NCBI GenBank assembly: GCA_035559815.1 | Contig: DATMAT010000076.1 | Coordinates: 1-64,000, forward strand | Length of the DNA: 64,000 nucleotides | Source: Thermodesulfobacteriota bacterium | GTDB taxonomy: Bacteria > Desulfobacterota_D > UBA1144 > Nemesobacterales > CSP1-2 | Direction: 5' to 3' | Shown here: positions 44,986 to 53,379 of the stretch, in pieces | Layout of the letters: each line of letters starts with the position of its first letter | How positions within the stretch are numbered: the stretch's first letter is position 1 | The notes under the pieces: generated by a model | Database searches by the model: none | What the model was told of the DNA's origin: nothing | Seen by the model: the letters and a program-made list of their open reading frames with translations, nothing else | Made by a program: the position numbers and the translations under genes

Positions 44986-47900
44986 TTATTTTCCGTACTC
45001 AATTTTAAGCTCACCTTTACTGGCCCTTCTTGCCGTTTCCCGGATCACAGAGAGAAAATGAGCCAGAGATATAGAATTTCTTCTTTCATCTACTTTTATG
45101 GATAAATCCTGTACCACAAGCATTCGGTGTGATATCTCCAATTCTTTGAACGTAATAACGCCGTCTTTGATGTAACCACTCATCTCTCCCTTATCGTATT
45201 TCCGGGATTCCCGGAGGAAGAATTTCTCCTTCACCCCCAGCTTCTGCAGTAGCGCCTTGGCAATCCTACTGGGTTCTTCTTCCGATTTTATAGTCCAGAA
45301 ATTAAAGAGGCCGTCGAGGGTGTTTAATTTTTTCCCCTCTCCGCTCATCCAGAAGAGACCGTTGGTTATTCCGGATATGTAATCCTTGGCGGAGGGGATG
45401 CTGTCCGAAATGTTTGCCAGGCTGACCTTCCTGAATAGGAATGACAGGTCATATTTATTGGCTTTACCACTGAAGTCAAATTGCCCGGTGCCAAAAGCTT
45501 GGCCTTCATACAACCGAGACTCTAGTCGTCTCAGGTTGATTCCTTTGCTACTCAACTCAATTGCACATTCTATATCCTCAAACCTCAAAAATCCATATGC
45601 TATTTCTTCAATACTCAGAGTGCTCTCATCGTTTTTGAGACTATTCGCTTTCAATGTGTCGAGAAAGGCGCTAAATACCTTTTCATCGAGAAGCTTTTGG
45701 TCACCTTTTTTCTTGTAATTCCTTATGAGAGACGGCAAGGATGTAAATGGATTGACCTCATTCTTAATAGGGATGGCTCCGTTTATACCTTTAACATAAA
45801 AAGCTGTGCCGTTAACCCATCCTCCAAACGACACTTCATCGACCGAAAATTCTCCCTGAAGCGAGCCATTCTCATCCAAGAACCGGTCGTAGATGAGAGT
45901 CAAACTGACGCCACCCTGAAATTCTCCTTCACTCAAAAACTGGGGAAGAAGAGGAGATACGGTTTTCTGGATAAAAACCAAAGGAATTTTGGGTACATCG
46001 ACCCAAAGACGGCCCGTTCCGTTACGGATATTTTCCACACCCGCTCTCAAGCTGATTTTGTTGCCCTCTTCATTCTGTATAAACCCCTGTTTAAGATATA
46101 TGGTTTCACCGGTCATTTCTACCTGCATCTCCCCACTCAAATTTGAAAATACCCCGTCTCTTTCCATGCTTAGATTACTGAATCTGATTTCCCCTTTTCC
46201 CTCCGGTATTGAGGAATTTTCGATGCTACCATCAAAACTCGTACTCAGGTTCCCAATCGCCAGCTTGAGTCCTCCTAAAGAGAAAATAGGGTTTTTTAAT
46301 TCCAAGCGGGAGGAAATGAAAGGAACGGAGGAAGAGGTCTCAACGAGGATATTTCCTCCGAGGTCTCCTCCAGAAAAACGGCCAGAGATTATCTTTAACG
46401 TGATTCCATCCGGGGAAGACCGGATTAGGAATGATAAATCCTCGAGAGGCTGTGATACGATATCCGCCCCACCGACATGCAGGTTTCCATTCAGCTTTGT
46501 TTTTTGATCCCCCATAGTTTGAATCAATAATTCCGCTTCTATTCCCTCTGATTTTATTTTGCCGCCGAAGCCGGAGAAACTGCCTTCTCTGAATTTGATT
46601 TGGTATGGCGTGCTTTCTTTGTCGTCACCAAAGACAATGTTAAGTTCCTCGGCATGTAAGTCCCCATAGCTCCCCAACTGAGATTTTAAGGCTGTGAGCC
46701 GCAATAGATTGTTACTGAAATCAAAGTTGGTGGAGAGCTTAGGGAATGAAGCCTCCCCGTATCTCCCTTCCGAGCCTTCCAAGCCGCCCGAAATAACCAG
46801 CTCTGCATCTTTTTCGGCGCTGATATCCAACCTGAACTCATTAAGATGGACGTCCCTCTCGGTTATTTGAAACCGGGAGCCGATTGAATACAAACTCAAT
46901 CCCCAATGGCTATTTTCATACAAATTAAAACGAAGCTCGGTTATATTTCCTCTAGTTATGAGGAACTCACCGTATGAAAGATTTTCGTAGGATATACCCT
47001 TGCCTTCGATGTAAATTCGACTGTTTTCATTTCCCGATACCATCTCTCTACTTTCCTTCTCCCTTCCTCTATGTACCTGGTCATGAGACTCATTGCTTAG
47101 AGATTCCGAAACTAGTTTAAACCGGAGAGGCTCTAGAGATTCGACCCTCGACGCCTCGATTCCGCCACCTTCACCTCCCGCCGCTAATTTAAAATCCCGA
47201 AGGGAAAATGAGAGCGCGGTGTCAAATCCCTTCATATCTTCACTCATAAATCTGGCATTCACCCTTTCCAGCTTCCCCTCTAAGCCGCCAGAGATGAAAC
47301 TCTCCTGAACCTTTTCCAGGCTCATGCCCGAAGCCGCTAAATTCCCGGAGACCAGATTCTTACCATCTAAAAATTCAAACCGGGCATCGCCAGATATCAC
47401 CCCGTCAAGAAACGAACCCTTTAAGGAGGAAAATTCAAGCCTTTTATTCTTTAAGCCCTTATCGGCTATAAACTCGACCTTTCCTTTACCCCCATTAAAC
47501 TTTCCGATTTTGGTGAAAGCGTTTTTGAATGAGAAAACCCCGGAAGCGGAAAACCCCGCTTTCGCGCTATCTTGAAAGGTATTTTTAGAATGGACCTCCC
47601 CGTTTATTCCCCTGATCTCAAAGCCTCTATTCTTATCCCTAACGTTTAATTGATCCAGAAGAACATTTCCATACAAGGAGAAATTTTTACCAGCCTTCGA
47701 GCCGATAAGCTTAATATCGTCTGCCCTGGCTGCCCCGGAAAATTCAAGACCGGAAAGGGCAGTAACCAACCTGGGAATTTCCTCTATTTCTATATCCCCG
47801 GTCTCCCCTACGAGGCTGATAATGCATTCTTTGGTAACTTTCTCGATGCTCCCGGTAAATGAAGAACGGAACAAATTATCCATACTGAAATTTACTGACT

Positions 47901-48756
47901 TGAAAAAAGCGCTATCGGTTGATTTCCGATAGGTTAAATCGTATTCCAGTTTCCCGGAGAAGTTCGACTCTTCGGTCAAGGTCGTAAAGTTGACCAGGCC
48001 ATGAGATGTTATATTTTCAGAAACCTCAAACTTTATGTCCGATGATATGGCTAGATTAACCTGCGGAGAAATATCCGTGAGAAAAGAGCTTGTGTCTAAC
48101 TCCGGCAGGTTTATCCTTAACTCCCCGGCCGGTTTGTCCAAAAATGGGTTAATCCTACCTTTAATCTCAACTTCGTTTTCCTCGATATCTAAATTGCCGG
48201 AAAGTAGAAACGTTCTTTGCTCTGCCCGCTCCGCGTCTTCGAAATCAACCTCCATCTTTTTTGAATTCAGAAATACGCCCGGCAGAACTTCAATTCGGGC
48301 ATCGTGTATTTCCAGATGTTTGACCTCCACCGAAAGCGGTTTTTCTTTTTGTTCTCCTTGCGTGAACAGATTCACTAATCTATTTAATTCCTCCCCGGTC
48401 AGAGAAAAAACCGGTTTGTCGATTATTATTCCTCTAAGCTTGACCCTCCAATTGAAAAGTGAGGAGAGAATCTCGGGCTTGACGGCTATCTTGCCGATTT
48501 TCAGTATAGGCTTTACCACGCTGACCGGGTCGGAGATTTCTATCTCGCTTCCCCTGAGACCGGAAAGGAAATCAAACTCTATATCTTTAATCTCTATTTT
48601 GTATCCTTTGTCCCTAGAAACCTCTTCTATGAAACCGCGTATCTGTCCCGGAATAATTACCTCGGTTACGTAAATGTAGGAGATGACAAAGAGAAGAAAA
48701 AGAATAGCTAGTATAGCTAGAGAGAGCTTGGCTGGAGTAATCTGCCCAAAGGACAT
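44986..48756 (-). CDS. ydbH: YdbH-like AsmA-superfamily lipid-transfer bridge protein
   Basis: 1256 residues. One N-terminal membrane anchor (LSLAILAILFLLFVISYIYVT) is followed by a very long chain of amphipathic beta-strands with repeated GGLEG and SGNL type turns, typical of the AsmA/YhdP/TamB/YdbH superfamily that forms hydrophobic grooves spanning the periplasm. The C-terminal region FNFWTIKSEEEPSRIAKALL and DGVITFKELEISHRMLVVQD matches the conserved YdbH/AsmA-like end. With YdbL next to it, a YdbH role in phospholipid transport to the outer membrane is likely. It is longer than E. coli YdbH (about 880). ATG 48756 lacks a ribosome site, and a TATAAT lies only 12 bases upstream. Confidence 0.8.
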   Translation of the reverse strand: MSFGQITPAKLSLAILAILFLLFVISYIYVTEVIIPGQIRGFIEEVSRDKGYKIEIKDIEFDFLSGLRGSEIEISDPVSVVKPILKIGKIAVKPEILSSLFNWRVKLRGIIIDKPVFSLTGEELNRLVNLFTQGEQKEKPLSVEVKHLEIHDARIEVLPGVFLNSKKMEVDFEDAERAEQRTFLLSGNLDIEENEVEIKGRINPFLDKPAGELRINLPELDTSSFLTDISPQVNLAISSDIKFEVSENITSHGLVNFTTLTEESNFSGKLEYDLTYRKSTDSAFFKSVNFSMDNLFRSSFTGSIEKVTKECIISLVGETGDIEIEEIPRLVTALSGLEFSGAARADDIKLIGSKAGKNFSLYGNVLLDQLNVRDKNRGFEIRGINGEVHSKNTFQDSAKAGFSASGVFSFKNAFTKIGKFNGGKGKVEFIADKGLKNKRLEFSSLKGSFLDGVISGDARFEFLDGKNLVSGNLAASGMSLEKVQESFISGGLEGKLERVNARFMSEDMKGFDTALSFSLRDFKLAAGGEGGGIEASRVESLEPLRFKLVSESLSNESHDQVHRGREKESREMVSGNENSRIYIEGKGISYENLSYGEFLITRGNITELRFNLYENSHWGLSLYSIGSRFQITERDVHLNEFRLDISAEKDAELVISGGLEGSEGRYGEASFPKLSTNFDFSNNLLRLTALKSQLGSYGDLHAEELNIVFGDDKESTPYQIKFREGSFSGFGGKIKSEGIEAELLIQTMGDQKTKLNGNLHVGGADIVSQPLEDLSFLIRSSPDGITLKIISGRFSGGDLGGNILVETSSSVPFISSRLELKNPIFSLGGLKLAIGNLSTSFDGSIENSSIPEGKGEIRFSNLSMERDGVFSNLSGEMQVEMTGETIYLKQGFIQNEEGNKISLRAGVENIRNGTGRLWVDVPKIPLVFIQKTVSPLLPQFLSEGEFQGGVSLTLIYDRFLDENGSLQGEFSVDEVSFGGWVNGTAFYVKGINGAIPIKNEVNPFTSLPSLIRNYKKKGDQKLLDEKVFSAFLDTLKANSLKNDESTLSIEEIAYGFLRFEDIECAIELSSKGINLRRLESRLYEGQAFGTGQFDFSGKANKYDLSFLFRKVSLANISDSIPSAKDYISGITNGLFWMSGEGKKLNTLDGLFNFWTIKSEEEPSRIAKALLQKLGVKEKFFLRESRKYDKGEMSGYIKDGVITFKELEISHRMLVVQDLSIKVDERRNSISLAHFLSVIRETARRASKGELKIEYGK

Positions 48757-48864
48757 GGTATAGGGATATTATAAACAGGAATTGGTTGATTTAAACAAAT
48801 AATCCAGAGCTTAGTTAAAAATATGTAACGTTCCCCCAAATTCTGTTGCTTACAGTCTGCCTTT

Positions 48865-48892
48865 TTGATATATTCAAAAATCATGATATCTT
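48865..48892 (+). promoter_or_regulatory. Promoter of the first paralogous lipoprotein gene
   Basis: TTGATA (48865-48870), 16 bases, then TATCTT (48887-48892). The same arrangement, with the same flanking CTTTTTGATATA and CAT-ATATC blocks, precedes the second paralogue at the same distance from its ATG. Conservation in a duplicated pair supports it. Confidence 0.6.
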
Positions 48893-48928
48893 AGAGCCTA
48901 TTCTGAGGCCATTCCAAGGAGGATGATC

Positions 48929-49483
48929 ATGAGACAATTGCTAAATAGGTGTTGTTATGGCGTGATAACTTTGGCTTTCTCTTTGAGCTTACTTAGTTGT
49001 GAAGATGACCTTGATCCCAAGACATTCATAGAGCCTATCTTTTGTGATAGCGGCATTGTAGATATAGACGAGGAAGGAAATAACGTGGTTATTAACGGAG
49101 CAAACCAGGTTGAATGTATCAGGGCCGAGGGAAGCTGTACCGTCAACATGCTGGCAAATGATATCGTCTTGCAGGGCTGTCTAGAGTGTATAGAAGCCAG
49201 CGATGAAGCCGAGGTTAATTTGACCACTGAGTCCAGAGATATAAGGTGCATTACTGAAGGAGACGGAGTTCTGGCCACGGATAATGCCATTGTTACCCTG
49301 GTCTCAGGTAACGTCATAGACATATTTTCGAATCAGGCCAACGGCATCAGAGCAGAGGGTGCATCTTTTGTAGAACTGGTAGCTCCGAATCAATGCATTA
49401 TCGAAGCAGACCAGGAGGCCATTCTAGCGGACGACACTGCAGAAGTCGATACCAGTGGCTGCAACGAGCTGATAATTCAATGA
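48929..49483 (+). CDS. Cysteine-containing lipoprotein, tandem paralogue 1
   Basis: 184 residues from ATG 48929, six bases after AAGGAGG. An N-terminal signal ends in the lipobox SLLSC, then EDDLDPKTFIEPIFCDSGIV. The body is built from short repeating rungs such as CIRAEGSCTVNML, CIEASDEAEVNLT and GIRAEGASFVELV, suggesting a small parallel beta-helix, with cysteines at regular places. It ends in TAEVDTSGCNELII. The next gene encodes a clear paralogue. No family name is recognised; a surface or periplasmic adhesin-like role is a guess. Confidence 0.78.
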   Translation: MRQLLNRCCYGVITLAFSLSLLSCEDDLDPKTFIEPIFCDSGIVDIDEEGNNVVINGANQVECIRAEGSCTVNMLANDIVLQGCLECIEASDEAEVNLTTESRDIRCITEGDGVLATDNAIVTLVSGNVIDIFSNQANGIRAEGASFVELVAPNQCIIEADQEAILADDTAEVDTSGCNELIIQ

Positions 49484-49670
49484 AAAGTAAATCAGGCCAA
49501 AAATGATTGGCGGGTCGACATAATTTCCTTGAAGCCAAAGGCTCCCGATTTTTATTTGGATTTGCTAAATATAAGATTCCGCATGATTCAGGGAAATATT
49601 CCGATTCATTGGAACGATACCAAAAAAACAGGCCCCCCATAATCGAATCTAGCATATTCATTCCCGCTTT

Positions 49671-49699
49671 TTGATATACTTAGTGAAGCATAATATCAC
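49671..49699 (+). promoter_or_regulatory. Promoter of the second paralogous lipoprotein gene
   Basis: TTGATA (49671-49676), 17 bases, then TATCAC (49694-49699). It matches the element before paralogue 1, including flanking bases, and lies about 35 bases before the ATG at 49735, as in the first copy. Confidence 0.6.
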
Positions 49700-49734
49700 G
49701 CAATTTATAAAGACTGTATGGTGAGGTAATAGCC

Positions 49735-50292
49735 ATGGGAAAATTAAAAATAAAATTACATTGCCTCAGGGCACTGATTTTAGCCTGCTTCTTGAGCTTA
49801 ATTAGCTGTGATGACGGCCTTGAGCCCTTGATATTTGAAGACCCTATATTTTGTGATAGTGGCGCCATAGATATAAGGGAAGAGGGAGCAAACCTGATTA
49901 TCAATGCCGATAACCAGGGCGATTGCATCAGGGCGGAGGGAACATGCATCGTCACCATAACCGCCGAGGATGTTATCTTAAACGGCTGCATCAAATGTAT
50001 CGATGCCAGCGATGAAGCCGAGGTTGTATTGTCGGGGAAGTTCGAGGATGTAAGATGCACCTCAATCGAGGATGGAATTAGAGCTTCGGGCGATGCCGTT
50101 ATCACACTCGTTGCCGGTGATGATGTTGTTATATCCTCAGGTCAAGGGAACGGCATCGTGGCGGAAAACGCATCTTTGGTTGAACTGATTGCCGCCGATA
50201 AATGCAGGATCGAAGCCGCCGGGAACGCCATTCTCGAGAGCGACACGGCAGAGGTTGATACCAGCGGCTGCAACGAGCCGATAATAGAGTGA
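49735..50292 (+). CDS. Cysteine-containing lipoprotein, tandem paralogue 2
   Basis: 185 residues. The signal ends in the lipobox SLISC, then DDGLEPLIFEDPIFCDSGAI. It aligns along its full length with paralogue 1: CIRAEGTCIVTIT, CIDASDEAEVVLS, GIRASGDAVITLV, GIVAENASLVELI and the identical end TAEVDTSGCNEPII. All the cysteines are shared. GAGGT precedes the ATG. The pair arose by duplication including the promoter and each copy appears intact, which argues that both are used. Confidence 0.8.
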   Translation: MGKLKIKLHCLRALILACFLSLISCDDGLEPLIFEDPIFCDSGAIDIREEGANLIINADNQGDCIRAEGTCIVTITAEDVILNGCIKCIDASDEAEVVLSGKFEDVRCTSIEDGIRASGDAVITLVAGDDVVISSGQGNGIVAENASLVELIAADKCRIEAAGNAILESDTAEVDTSGCNEPIIE

Positions 50293-50382
50293 TGTGCGGG
50301 GAAAATGTGCTCGAATTTGAGTAATGCCATATGCAATACGGTTCTATCTATCTAATACATCTTCCCCGCGATTACTGCTATC

Positions 50383-50913
50383 TTATCCAGGAACCCCGCC
50401 AAACGGATTCCATTTCTCGGTCAGAAGTAGCATTCCGGGAATCAACAGCGTTAGAATAGACTCTATAATAAAGAGCCATCCCACGGTAGTAGCTATTCCC
50501 TTTCCCAGGGAAAGGGCCAGGAAGGCCAGAAGCACGAGGAGCGCCCATGCCAGGCAGAAAATAGCGAACCACAGACCGGCTGCTCCTAATCCGAAGAAAT
50601 GGTAGGCGTACCAGAGGAACACGATAAACGCAAATAAGCAATACCAGCCGAGGCCCTTGGCGTCATATCCCTGCATAAAAATACCAGCTACCATGTAGTA
50701 AATGAGCGCAAAGACACACACCAAAGCTGTAGCAGCAGTCAACCCAAGCGTATGTAGTTTCCATGCCGCTATCGTGATAAGTACGCCTACACCCAGGTTT
50801 AGCACACCTATCTCCTTCGCCCCGGTCTTTCCGAGAAGGGTTACACCATTACCAAAAAACACAAAACCGACTAATAGCAAAACATAACCAAGCAAACCTT
50901 CTACTGGAACCAT
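50383..50913 (-). CDS. UreI/AmiS-type amide or urea channel
   Basis: 176 residues, six to seven membrane helices. GYVLLLVGFVFFGNGVTLLG and KTGAKEIGVLNLGVGVLI start it, and WYAYHFFGLGAAGLWFAIFC follows. These match the AmiS/UreI family of proton-gated urea and short-amide channels. It probably lets urea or an amide cross the inner membrane. No urease or amidase gene is next to it, which is unusual; the nitrilase-family aguB is 40 kb away. AGGAGGAGGT precedes the ATG. It is convergent with the second lipoprotein gene. Confidence 0.85.
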   Translation of the reverse strand: MVPVEGLLGYVLLLVGFVFFGNGVTLLGKTGAKEIGVLNLGVGVLITIAAWKLHTLGLTAATALVCVFALIYYMVAGIFMQGYDAKGLGWYCLFAFIVFLWYAYHFFGLGAAGLWFAIFCLAWALLVLLAFLALSLGKGIATTVGWLFIIESILTLLIPGMLLLTEKWNPFGGVPG

Positions 50914-51246
50914 CTCTCTTACCTCCTCCTATAAGGAATATATTCTAATTACTACTTAATATTAAAACTCCCCATCCAAGCCATAATATATATATCGTCT
51001 AGCACATTTTACATATCGATGTCAAGAGAATTCTTTTTTGTGCTTACAGGGGGGCTTTTCTTTGAAAACAAATTATAGAGGGCAGAATACAGGGAAGATT
51101 AGGGTTTTAATCTATTTCCATATAATCAGAGGAGGTTAAGAACGATTGTTCATGTAATATATGAAACTCCTCAAATTCTGGCTTCAATTGTTAAAAGATG
51201 AGGTAAAATTAAAATATATAAAAACCTAGGCGGTGAGGTGGGGAAA
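50914..51246. other. AT-rich intergenic region
   Basis: About 330 bases between two divergently oriented membrane-protein genes. Promoters for both should lie here but no clear consensus was found. No palindrome or coding frame was recognised. Confidence 0.5.
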
Positions 51247-51606
51247 ATGAAGGGATTAGATATATTTCTTATTCTATTGAGCATAGTAAGTATAACGGCC
51301 GTGATACTGGCACTTAAGACCTCCATTTTTATACAGGATAAAGCAGACCGAGCCCACAAGGCTATATGCTTTCTAATCGCAGTCATCGGAGGATACATAT
51401 TTGCAAGCCCACTGGGAGGGATAATGTTAGGTATAGCCAAGGAGTCGTTTGACACCGCATTAGCCGTCCATCGCAATCTTTTCAATCAAGAAAGAGGGCT
51501 CGATGCAACAAAGAGTCTAATATTTTGGTTCATAGGTGGATTTCTTGGAGCCTACGGGCTGGAAGAATTCCGGTACTGCGTGACTATTCTTTACTCCGCG
51601 GCATAG
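51247..51606 (+). CDS. Small membrane protein of unknown function
   Basis: 119 residues from ATG 51247; a GTG nine bases earlier lies in the ribosome-site region. Three hydrophobic segments: LDIFLILLSIVSITAVILAL, AICFLIAVIGGYIFASPLGG and SLIFWFIGGFLGAYGLEEF. Between the second and third is an amphipathic loop (AKESFDTALAVHRNLFNQER). No family is recognised. It appears monocistronic, followed 108 bp later by a dinB remnant on the other strand. Confidence 0.6.
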   Translation: MKGLDIFLILLSIVSITAVILALKTSIFIQDKADRAHKAICFLIAVIGGYIFASPLGGIMLGIAKESFDTALAVHRNLFNQERGLDATKSLIFWFIGGFLGAYGLEEFRYCVTILYSAA

Positions 51607-51714
51607 AAATAGCAGCTTAAAATTCGAATCGGGTTACCCCTGGATAAAGGTCGTTCCCCTTAGAAATAAACTTCTCACAGGAAATACATCTTCATGATTA
51701 CATTTAACTTATAT

Positions 51715-52541
51715 TCACAGCTTGCAACGGTAGTTACATAATTTTAAGGAAAAAATAATTAATCTTTGTAACTTTTCAATTCGTATCCCGATAAGGCGGA
51801 TAAGTTTTCCTTTTGGATTTTCACGAGCATCGAAGAAAGGACGTAAAAGTTTCATAGCCTCATGCCGAAGCACGACTAGCGAGTTTGCCGGGCTATACAG
51901 AGTGTATGATCGGGTTTTTGTTTCAAAATCGGCAAAACGCACGGTAAGGGCCGCAGTACTAAAACTCGCAACCCTTCTTCTTTAAAATTCTTTATGACAT
52001 CCTCGCACATTATTTCAAGGCGTTTTACAACAAAATTCAGGCTTCTGGTATCATACAAAAAAGTTTCTTCCCTTCCGATCGATTTAATCTCATAACTCTC
52101 GAGGATTGGTGATTCATCTCTGCCCCATATCTTTTCGTATAGCTCGCTGCTCCATTTCCCCATCAGACTTTCCAGTTCCTTTCGAGATAATTTTCTTAAC
52201 TCTTCTATTTTTCTGACCTCCACGGCTAAAAATTTCTGCTCGGTTTTTGGACCGATTCCCGGTATCTTGCGAATCGGGAGGGGCGCCAGAAAAGCCTCAA
52301 CCAGCTCAGTAGACGTTTTTTCGGCATCGGCACCCACAACCGTAAGTCCGTTTGGCTTTTGCATGTACGATGCGATCTTTGCGACAAGTTTATTCGGGCC
52401 GATGTCAATTGACGCTGTCAGATTCTCTTTTTCCTTGATTTCTTTTTTAATTATTTTGGAAATATCCACTACTTTTTGATATGATCCGGAGAAACTAAGA
52501 TCGAAATAAGCTTCATCTATACTCACCTGTTCAATGCTGAC
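51715..52541 (-). pseudogene. dinB: dinB (DNA polymerase IV) remnant, 5'-truncated and frameshifted
   Basis: The reading frame resembles Y-family polymerase IV from IEQVSIDEAYFDLSFSG, the catalytic palm motif, through NKLVAKIASYMQKPNGLTVV and the helix-hairpin-helix IRKIPGIGPKTEQKF, into the little-finger domain. A TAA at 52542-52544 cuts the frame directly before this, and the first 100 or so residues of the polymerase are missing. Near 51955 the frame breaks. The little-finger sequence continues in another frame as VRFADFETKTRSYTLYSPAN, ending at 51715. A MITE-like repeat begins 70 bases beyond the truncation. Sequence assembly error could explain the frameshift but not the missing 5' part. 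Confidence 0.85.
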
Positions 52542-52609
52542 TTAGCTCAATAATACTCAATTTGGCGGTTCCAAATCCTATTTTTCTCTGGCACAGAAGT
52601 AGAGAAAAA

Positions 52610-52690
52610 GGGTCAAGTCCGAATTATAAGGTTTTCTTTTTGTTTATTCCTTTTTCCCGTTACTATGCACAATTCAAGATAACTTGACCC
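52610..52690. repeat. GGGTCAAGT inverted repeat, MITE-like
   Basis: GGGTCAAGT (52610-52618) and ACTTGACCC (52682-52690) are perfect 9-bp inverted ends around 63 AT-rich bases. GGGTCAAG/GGGTCAGA ends are typical of elements linked to IS200-like REP-associated transposases; no transposase is present. A single related half-site AGGGTCAGACCT lies at 60932-60943. It adjoins the truncated dinB. Confidence 0.6.
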
Positions 52691-52812
52691 CTCTTACTTA
52701 GAAAATCGGTCGATATTAGAGCACGATAGCAAAAGTTTAGAGAGCTTGGAACAGGAAGCCAAGACAGATCAAGGAGGTGATGAGGTAACTAATGGAAACA
52801 GCTAAGGTTTTT

Positions 52813-52889
52813 TGGTGGAGATGACGGGAATCGAACCCGCGACCTCTGCGTTGCGAACGCAGCGCTCTCCCAGTCTGAGCTACATCCCC
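52813..52889 (-). tRNA. tRNA-Ala(CGC)
   Basis: The minus strand gives a full cloverleaf. The acceptor is GGGGATG/CATCTCC including the G3-U70 wobble that identifies alanine tRNAs. The D arm starts GCTC, and the anticodon stem CTGCG/CGCAG with loop TTCGCAA gives anticodon CGC. The T arm is CGGGTTCGATTCCCG, the discriminator is A, and CCA is encoded. It reads GCG codons. Confidence 0.95.
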
Positions 52890-53379
52890 ACTAATAGATT
52901 TTCAGTGGTGCTAATGTGCTAATCAGGTAACAGTTATCGGAAAGTGTAAAGACCATAATGTTAGCAGTTATTATAATACACTCCTCAATAAAAACAAATT
53001 TCCAAGTACAAAGCCCTGAGATGATACCGTTGCTTAGCCCTATACCCAAAGTTTATAAATATTTGTACTCCACACCAAATACCACTTATCCGTTCATCTC
53101 GTCTTAACAAAAATTTAATCGGCGATTAATTAAAATCCTATAAGCTTTTTACCGTTTCACCTACCCTTTATCCCTCTTCCTCTCTACATTATGCCATTGG
53201 GAGCGCCTCAGACAGCGGAGGTGCTCCCCTCTTTAGACCAGCGAAAAAAACCCAAGAGCAATAAATTATAAAAGCCCGATTAAACATAGGCGTTTAGGTC
53301 ACCTTGCCATTAGGCCTAACTTTCGGGAAAAAACATTGCGATGTTTGACAGTATTCACCACAAATAAGTATAATCGTAG
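52890..53379. other. Intergenic region with one GC-rich hairpin
   Basis: About 490 AT-rich bases between tRNA-Ala and the sirtuin-like gene. The one structured element is GGGAGCGCCTC (53199-53209) pairing with GAGGTGCTCCC (53218-53228), an 11-bp stem with one G-U pair. A short CTCTTT follows. This may be a terminator or a dispersed palindrome. No coding frame is convincing. Confidence 0.5.

Noticed and set aside
48035-48673. 212-codon frame antisense to the YdbH-like gene
   Set aside because: Ser-rich low-complexity translation opposite a long beta-strand protein; no ribosome site or neighbour support.
52760-52832. Short plus-strand frame with AAGGAGGTGATG upstream of tRNA-Ala
   Set aside because: Only ten codons and it enters the tRNA gene on the opposite strand; the purine-rich run is probably chance.
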